Shown here: positions 7,805 to 11,581 of the stretch, one piece after another
Layout of the letters: each line of letters opens with the position of its first letter
Numbering within the stretch: the stretch's first letter is position 1
From: JAWVZH01 sp033722295
GTDB taxonomy: Bacteria; Bacteroidota; Bacteroidia; Chitinophagales; Saprospiraceae
NCBI GenBank assembly: GCA_033722295.1
Contig: JAWVZH010000099.1
Span: 1-11,581 of the forward strand
DNA: 11,581 bases
Direction of reading: 5' to 3'
The notes under the pieces: model-generated
Databases searched by the model: none
The model's input: the letters and a program-made list of their open reading frames with translations, nothing else
What the model was told of the DNA's origin: nothing
Translations under genes and position numbers: made by a program

Positions 7805-8443
7805 CTAATTTAAATTCGGTTGCGGAGTTATCCTCAGATAGTCTTTGACCTTTGTATATCCCTTTTCGAATTTTCTATCAGCCTCTTCATCGCTTATGCT
7901 GGGCACGATGATGACATCCTCGCCTTCCTTCCAATCCGCAGGTGTAGCCACCTGGTAGTCCGAAGTTAATTGTAAGCTGTCTATGACTCTCAATATCTCG
8001 TCGAAGTTTCGACCCGTGGATGGTGGATAGGTAAGAGTCAATTTTACCTTCTTGTCCGGTCCGATCACAAAGACCGATCGAACTGTGGCCTTTTCATCAA
8101 TACCCGGTGCGATCATGTCGTACAATTCGGCAATTTTTTTGTCTTCATCTGCGATGATCGGATAGTTGACCGTAGTTGACTGGGTCTCATTAATATCCTT
8201 GATCCACTCTCTATGTTCATTCAGGGGATCTACCGAAAGGGCAAGTATTTTGGTGTTGCGCTTTTCGAACTCGTCCTTGAGCCTGGCCACCCTGCCTAAC
8301 TCTGTTGTGCAGACCGGTGTGAAATCGGCCGGATGGGAAAATAACACTCCCCAGCTGTCTCCCAGATAATTATAAAAGTCTATTTCTCCTTCTGAGGTTT
8401 GGGCCTTGAAATTAGGCGCTTTGTCTCCTAGTCTGATAGCCAT
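7805..8443 (-). CDS. 1-Cys peroxiredoxin (Prx6 family)
   Basis: The protein has 212 residues. The active-site motif P38-ADF-T42-PV-C45-TTE gives the peroxidatic Cys45, with the conserved Arg122 (TVRSVFVIGPD). There is no other cysteine, so it is a 1-Cys enzyme. The Prx6-type C-terminal dimerisation extension is present (about 165-205, 'ATPADWKEGEDVIIVPSISDEEA'). It reduces H2O2 and organic peroxides, with an external thiol resolving the sulfenate. It is the last gene of the minus-strand operon, 21 bp after the moeZ-like gene and directly before the terminator. In this context it could protect the thiocarboxylate, thiol and persulfide chemistry of the upstream enzymes, or be co-induced because cysteine limitation lowers thiol reductant; both are inference. 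Confidence 0.93.
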   Translation of the reverse strand: MAIRLGDKAPNFKAQTSEGEIDFYNYLGDSWGVLFSHPADFTPVCTTELGRVARLKDEFEKRNTKILALSVDPLNEHREWIKDINETQSTTVNYPIIADEDKKIAELYDMIAPGIDEKATVRSVFVIGPDKKVKLTLTYPPSTGRNFDEILRVIDSLQLTSDYQVATPADWKEGEDVIIVPSISDEEADRKFEKGYTKVKDYLRITPQPNLN

Positions 8444-8464
8444 GATTTATATTTTTTTTAATGA

Positions 8465-9619
8465 TTAATATTTTGCTAAACTCGAGTCGATCTTGTCCGC
8501 CCAGGCGAGGATACCGCCTTCGAGATTATAGAGGTTGCTGTAACCATATTTATCTTCAAGTAACCTTATAACATCAGCGCTTCTTTCTCCGACCCGGCAG
8601 TGGACAACCACATCTTTATCCTGGGCGATCTCATCGATGCGCTGGACAACTTCTGACTTGGGAATGAGCTTTCCGTCGATATGAGAGATCTCATATTCGT
8701 AGGGTTCCCTCACATCTATTAATTGAAAATCCTTCTTGATAGCGAGCCACTTGTTGAGGGTTTCAACATCAATACTTTTTACCTCTCTCTTCTTTACTTC
8801 GTTCCCTATGCCGCAATAAGCATCATAATCGATCAGTTCGATCTCATCCGCTCTTTCAGCTGTAATCTTATTCTTGGGTGACTTTGAAAGTTTCAGCGTG
8901 CGAGTTTCAAATGACCCAGCATCGAAAATGAACAATCTTCCATCCATGGGCTCTCCAACGCCGCTGGCCACTTTGATGACCTCATTGGCCTGAAGACTGC
9001 CTAAAATACCCGGAAGAACACCTATGACACCCCCTTCGGCACAACTTGGCACTAGTCCTGGAGGGGGAGGGCTGGGAAACATATCCCTGAAATTCGGGCC
9101 CCGGCTGCCATCTTCCCTCTTGAAGTTGAACACACTTAATTGCCCTTCGAACCGGAAGATAGACGCATAAACATTGATCTTGCCGAGTTTGACACAGGCA
9201 TCGTTAACCAGGTACCGGGTAGGAAAGTTGTCTGTTCCATCCGCTACTATGTCATAATCTTTTATGATGTCCAAGGCATTATCGCTGGTGAGCATGGTAT
9301 TGTACACCTCAAATTCGATATGAGGGTTTTGTAATTGAAGACGTTCTACTGCGGCTTCTACCTTGGGCCGACCGACGTCTTCAGTCGTGAAAAGTACCTG
9401 CCTCTGCAGGTTGCTTTCCTCGACAACATCGAAGTCGACAAGACCAATCTTGCCAATGCCCGCTGCGGTCAGGTATTGAAGCAATGGCGCACCCAGGCCT
9501 CCTGTTCCCACGACCAATACACTCGAGGACTTCAATCTTCTCTGTCCCTCAACTCCAAACTGAGGGATGATCAGGTGTCGGCTGTATCTTTCTAATTCTC
9601 TTTTGGATAATTGTGTCAT
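8465..9619 (-). CDS. moeZ: MoeZ-like sulfur-carrier adenylyltransferase / rhodanese fusion
   Basis: The protein has 384 residues. The N-terminal E1-like ThiF/MoeB domain has the ATP loop GTGGLG (39-44), VDFDVVEESNLQRQ (61-74) and ADGTDNFPTRY (126-136, Asp130 for adenylation). It also has the PPPPGLVPSCAEGG loop with Cys193, which aligns with the cysteine thought to act in MOCS3/Uba4-type enzymes. A rhodanese domain follows (about 283-384) with DVREPYEYEISHI and the active-site loop C341-RVGER. The structural zinc cysteines of E. coli MoeB are missing (GPNFRDMFP where CxxC is expected, and only one Cys in DAYCGI), as I recall for MoeZ too. From family knowledge, it adenylates the Gly-Gly end of a sulfur carrier and replaces AMP by sulfide from a persulfide. 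Here the carrier gene lies 12 bp upstream. A role in molybdopterin or tRNA thiolation carriers is a possible additional job. Confidence 0.9.
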   Translation of the reverse strand: MTQLSKRELERYSRHLIIPQFGVEGQRRLKSSSVLVVGTGGLGAPLLQYLTAAGIGKIGLVDFDVVEESNLQRQVLFTTEDVGRPKVEAAVERLQLQNPHIEFEVYNTMLTSDNALDIIKDYDIVADGTDNFPTRYLVNDACVKLGKINVYASIFRFEGQLSVFNFKREDGSRGPNFRDMFPSPPPPGLVPSCAEGGVIGVLPGILGSLQANEVIKVASGVGEPMDGRLFIFDAGSFETRTLKLSKSPKNKITAERADEIELIDYDAYCGIGNEVKKREVKSIDVETLNKWLAIKKDFQLIDVREPYEYEISHIDGKLIPKSEVVQRIDEIAQDKDVVVHCRVGERSADVIRLLEDKYGYSNLYNLEGGILAWADKIDSSLAKY

Positions 9620-9631
9620 TGCTATTCTTTT

Positions 9632-9901
9632 TTAACCTCCGGCTATGGCAGGCACTATACTCAATGTATCAGTAGACTCGAGCCTCGTGGCTTCATTGTC
9701 CAGACTTTCAATATCTTCTTCTCCCTTGAAGAGTTTGATGTAAGGTTTTACTTTATCATTATCCAGAAGATAAGGTTTCAGGTCCGGATAATTGTTGGTT
9801 AAACTGGTCAACACTTCGATAACATTATCGCCTTCCAGTTCAACTTTTGAAGCATTATTTGTGAACTTCCTTAATGGTGTTGGAATAAGAACTTTAGCCA
9901 T
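9632..9901 (-). CDS. cysO: CysO-like ubiquitin-fold sulfur carrier
   Basis: The protein is 89 residues, of MoaD/ThiS (beta-grasp) type. It opens with MAKVLIPTPLRKFTNN and continues with a central helix 'VIEVLTSLTNNYPDLKPYLL' and the strand 'YIKLFKGEEDI'. The end is LSIVPAIAGG, with the Gly88-Gly89 terminus that is adenylated and converted to a thiocarboxylate. This ending closely resembles mycobacterial CysO, and the terminal Gly-Gly is already exposed (no extra residues to trim, unlike QbsE). It lies 3 bp after mec and 12 bp before the moeZ-like gene. Together with cysM and mec this points to the protein-bound sulfide donor for cysteine rather than to molybdopterin or thiamine, whose genes are absent from the window. 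Confidence 0.9.
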   Translation of the reverse strand: MAKVLIPTPLRKFTNNASKVELEGDNVIEVLTSLTNNYPDLKPYLLDNDKVKPYIKLFKGEEDIESLDNEATRLESTDTLSIVPAIAGG

Positions 9902-9904
9902 GAA

Positions 9905-10333
9905 TTATTGATTTTCGATTTTTAGTTTTTCTTCTTGAAATATGTTTTCGCTATTGAGTTTCCATGATTGCAATGTATCAGGTTGTCCATTTTTTACTGA
10001 CAATATGAAGTAAGAGAAGAATGGTACAGCCTGTTTGAGATCGTGCTCACTTGGCACTGATGGATGATCGGGATGACTGTGGTAGATACCTAGAAATTCC
10101 ATATCATTCTCATCTGCAAAGGTTTCAGCCTTCATGTAATCCTTCGGAGAGACCTGGAAACGCCTTCGTTGATCCTCCGAGTGTATATTTTCAACTGGTA
10201 AAGCTTTGATTATTTCCCTCCGTTCATCATGATCCCGGCCAAACAGAAAGCCGCAACATTCATGGGGATAGTCTCTTTTACCATGATCTGCAATCTTGTC
10301 CCTTATTTGTTTATTCAGTATTACCATGATCAT
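9905..10333 (-). CDS. mec: Mec-type JAMM metallopeptidase (CysO-cysteine peptidase)
   Basis: The protein has 142 residues and carries a complete JAMM/MPN+ zinc motif: Glu25 in PHECCGFLFG, then H85-S-H87-P-x6-S95-xx-D98 (HSHPDHPSVPSEHD). The family hydrolyses peptide or isopeptide bonds after a ubiquitin-like C-terminus. In M. tuberculosis the homologue Mec frees cysteine from the CysO-cysteine adduct, and in Pseudomonas QbsD trims the carrier QbsE. Adjacent cysM and cysO favour the first role. The start ATG (10331-10333) overlaps the cysM stop as ATGA; an alternative ATG lies two codons later. The C-terminal tail after ~128 is charged and extends past the usual domain. Confidence 0.92.
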   Translation of the reverse strand: MIMVILNKQIRDKIADHGKRDYPHECCGFLFGRDHDERREIIKALPVENIHSEDQRRRFQVSPKDYMKAETFADENDMEFLGIYHSHPDHPSVPSEHDLKQAVPFFSYFILSVKNGQPDTLQSWKLNSENIFQEEKLKIENQ

Positions 10334-11256
10334 ATCATATTTAATACTTCATCATATTTTGATATATCGTCAGGCAGGATGGTGACGACCACCCCTTCCT
10401 CCAGTGTATCTGCGATCCTTTTTGCTCCCAATAAGTTAGCTGCGGAAGACGGACTGATCAATAGACCTTCTTCCCTTGCGATTCGCTTGACGAAAGCGAT
10501 AGAGTCTTCTGAGTTGATCTCCAAAAGTTGATCAACATTTCTGTCGTTATAGATTCCGGGCACTTTGGCGGTAGGCAAATGCTTCCAGCCTTCAAGGAAG
10601 TGCATGGGGCTGTTCGGTTGAAGTGCTATCGTCCGGATCTCGGGATTGAGTTCCTTAAGTCTTTGAGCTGTGCCCACAAAACTGCCTGTGGTACCCAAAC
10701 CAGCCACGAAATGGGTGAGCTTTTTGTTGGTTTGTTCCCATATCTCCAACGCCGTAGTGTAATAATGGGCTTTCCAGTTGGCGTCATTATTATATTGATC
10801 TGCGTAAAAGTATTTATCGGGATGTGCTTCCGCTAAATTCTTAGCCTCTCGCTGCGCGCCGTCAGTACCTTCCAATTCGGAAGTCAGATGCAATTGGGCA
10901 CCGAGGGCATGAAGTATGGACTTGCGTTTAGCTGACGCGTTGGCTGGTAGGCAGATCTCAATTGGTATACTCAGCCTGGCACAAATAGAGGCGTAGGCGA
11001 TGGCGGTATTTCCGCTGGAAGCATCCAACAATACCCTGTCCTGCAGTTGGCCATTTCGTAGCGCTGAACTGATAATATTAAAGGCCGCCCGCGCCTTCAC
11101 ACTATTGCCTAACTGCATCCACTCGGCCTTGCCATAAACCTTGACCTTATCAGAGCCCAGGGATTCAATGGCCAGTAGAGGCGTATTTCCGACCTGTTGG
11201 GACAGGGAAGCCATCAATTCGGGTGATCCGATCCGTGTTTCTGTCAATTGAGTCAT
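10330..11256 (-). CDS. cysM: CysM-like cysteine synthase (PLP-dependent)
   Basis: The protein is 308 residues from the ATG at 11256. I prefer this start over the in-frame GTG at 11286, because the extra ten codons (KGFFFIPYH) come from the terminator stem and T-run. It has the fold type II PLP enzyme hallmarks (numbering from the chosen start): the PLP lysine Lys54 in GNSVKARAA, the substrate loop SSGNTAIA (80-87), and the phosphate-binding loop GLGTTGSFVG (186-195). The C-terminus ends ILPDDISKYDEVLNMI. From family knowledge, CysM adds sulfur from CysO-thiocarboxylate to an aminoacrylate formed from O-phosphoserine or O-acetylserine; which donor is used cannot be read here. It is the first structural gene of the operon, preceded by a poly-Cys leader and attenuator. 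It could in principle be a plain CysK/CysM using free sulfide, but the neighbours argue otherwise. Confidence 0.92.
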   Translation of the reverse strand: MTQLTETRIGSPELMASLSQQVGNTPLLAIESLGSDKVKVYGKAEWMQLGNSVKARAAFNIISSALRNGQLQDRVLLDASSGNTAIAYASICARLSIPIEICLPANASAKRKSILHALGAQLHLTSELEGTDGAQREAKNLAEAHPDKYFYADQYNNDANWKAHYYTTALEIWEQTNKKLTHFVAGLGTTGSFVGTAQRLKELNPEIRTIALQPNSPMHFLEGWKHLPTAKVPGIYNDRNVDQLLEINSEDSIAFVKRIAREEGLLISPSSAANLLGAKRIADTLEEGVVVTILPDDISKYDEVLNMI

Positions 11257-11269
11257 ATGATATGGTATA

Positions 11270-11305
11270 AAAAAAAAGCCCTTCACGCAGGAAGGGCTTT
11301 TTTTT
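11270..11305 (-). terminator. Attenuator terminator upstream of cysM
   Basis: Perfect 15-bp arms (eight A plus GCCCTTC, and GAAGGGC plus eight T on the plus strand) enclose a 6-nt loop at 11285-11290. On the minus strand this reads GCCCUUC-CUGCGU-GAAGGGC followed by nine U. It lies 13 bp before the cysM ATG and after the leader stop codon, so it must be read through for the operon to be expressed. By symmetry it could also stop plus-strand transcripts, but no plus-strand gene ends here. Confidence 0.9.
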
Positions 11306-11372
11306 GATATTTTTTAATTGGACATCACACCCCCCTCTGCCAGATGACTGGAGAACAACAGCAACAGCAACA
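11288..11372 (-). promoter_or_regulatory. Cysteine-responsive transcription attenuator (alternative hairpins)
   Basis: Segment 1 (11354-11348, UCUCCAG) pairs with segment 2 (11343-11336, CUGGCAGA) through a UCAU loop with one bulged C, directly downstream of the Cys codons. Segment 2 with its extension (11339-11331, CAGAGGGGG) can instead pair with the terminator's 5' arm and loop (11296-11288, CCCUUCCUG), giving 8 of 9 pairs with two G-U. A ribosome stalled on the Cys codons would cover segment 1, free segment 2 and prevent the terminator. A ribosome reaching the stop codon would cover segment 2 and allow termination. The pairings were worked out by hand. Confidence 0.72.
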
Positions 11373-11396
11373 AGAGAAAGTGTGAATAATTTTCAT
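11325..11396 (-). CDS. Poly-cysteine leader peptide of the cysM operon
   Basis: The product is a 23-residue peptide: MKIIHTFS, then six consecutive cysteines, then SPVIWQRGV and a TGA stop. The Cys codons (TGT TGC TGT TGC TGT TGT) lie at 11372-11355. The stop is 19 nt before the terminator arm. A run of six codons for the operon's own end product, immediately upstream of a strong terminator and a cysteine synthase gene, is the hallmark of an amino-acid attenuation leader (compare seven His codons in the his leader). The start lies in an A/T-rich stretch without Shine-Dalgarno sequence, as for other genes here. The peptide itself probably has no function beyond ribosome stalling. Confidence 0.85.
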   Translation of the reverse strand: MKIIHTFSCCCCCCSPVIWQRGV

Positions 11397-11581
11397 ACCA
11401 CTAAATAAGTGATCTTTTCCTTCCAATGCAATAGATAAATGCATTTAATAAGAAAAAGTTTTCTCCCACCAATAATGAGTGTGAGTCATGCTATGTGATG
11501 TCTGATATCTGACATATACTTTTTGCGATAAATGCTGAACAAGGTGATCGAAGACAATGTCTTATGAACAGATCATATGAG
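11397..11581. promoter_or_regulatory. Upstream region of the cysteine operon with palindromes
   Basis: This region should hold the operon promoter, but I see no clear Bacteroidota TTG / TAnnTTTG pair. Two palindromes stand out. One is the perfect 12-bp TAAATGCATTTA (11436-11447), 40 bp upstream of the leader ATG. The other is the 18-bp ATGTCTGATATCTGACAT (11498-11515, one mismatched pair). Either could be an operator for the operon or for a gene off the right edge. Plus-strand frames opening near the edge are too short to call. Confidence 0.4.

Noticed and set aside
11270..11305. Terminator of a gene beyond the right edge
   Set aside because: No minus-strand coding frame enters from the right through 11397-11581, and the leader ORF and alternative pairing fit an attenuator better.
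11341..11385. CAG/CAA-rich plus-strand frame or triplet repeat (CAACAGCAACAGCAACAA)
   Set aside because: The repeat is the complement of the six Cys codons on the minus strand, where frame, stop position, terminator and downstream cysM make sense; the plus-strand frame (poly-Gln) has no such context.

Overview
The window looks like chromosomal DNA from a member of the Bacteroidota. The first gene ends in a type IX secretion (Por) sorting domain. Ribosome-binding sites are A/T-rich rather than Shine-Dalgarno-like, and two copies of a G/C-rich intergenic hairpin repeat of a style common in that phylum are present. I cannot name a genus; a Saprospiria-like or Cytophagia-like organism would fit.

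Layout. (1) 1-1016, plus strand: the 3' part of a large secreted beta-helix protein with a T9SS C-terminal domain. (2) 1066-1491, minus strand: a small SRPBCC/AHSA1-type protein, convergent with the first gene. A perfect AT-rich inverted repeat lies just upstream of it. (3) 1775-6617, plus strand: a tightly packed operon. It encodes an ABC exporter (membrane plus ATPase fused, no peptidase domain), an HlyD-type membrane fusion protein, a hot-dog acyl-CoA thioesterase and a TolC-type outer-membrane protein. Genes overlap by 8 nt or 1 nt, or are 1 nt apart. The exporter's ATPase keeps Walker A but is degenerate at the Q-loop, signature, Walker B and H-loop. (4) 6631-7758: an unrecognised probable lipoprotein gene flanked by two identical 35-bp copies of the hairpin repeat. 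(5) 11396-7769, minus strand: a cysteine biosynthesis operon. In transcription order it is a poly-cysteine leader peptide, an attenuator-type terminator, cysM, mec (JAMM peptidase), cysO (sulfur carrier ending in Gly-Gly), a moeZ-like adenylyltransferase/rhodanese, a 1-Cys peroxiredoxin, and an intrinsic terminator.

The main discovery is region 5. The four enzymes match the protein-bound-sulfide route to cysteine known from Mycobacterium tuberculosis. MoeZ activates and thiocarboxylates CysO, CysM joins that sulfur to an activated serine, and Mec releases cysteine from the CysO C-terminus. Upstream, at 11396-11325 on the minus strand, is a 23-codon open reading frame with six consecutive Cys codons. 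It is followed by a small hairpin, a segment that can pair with the terminator's 5' arm, and a perfect 15-bp-arm terminator just before cysM. This is the arrangement of a ribosome-mediated, cysteinyl-tRNA-responsive transcriptional attenuator. It independently supports cysteine as the pathway's product.
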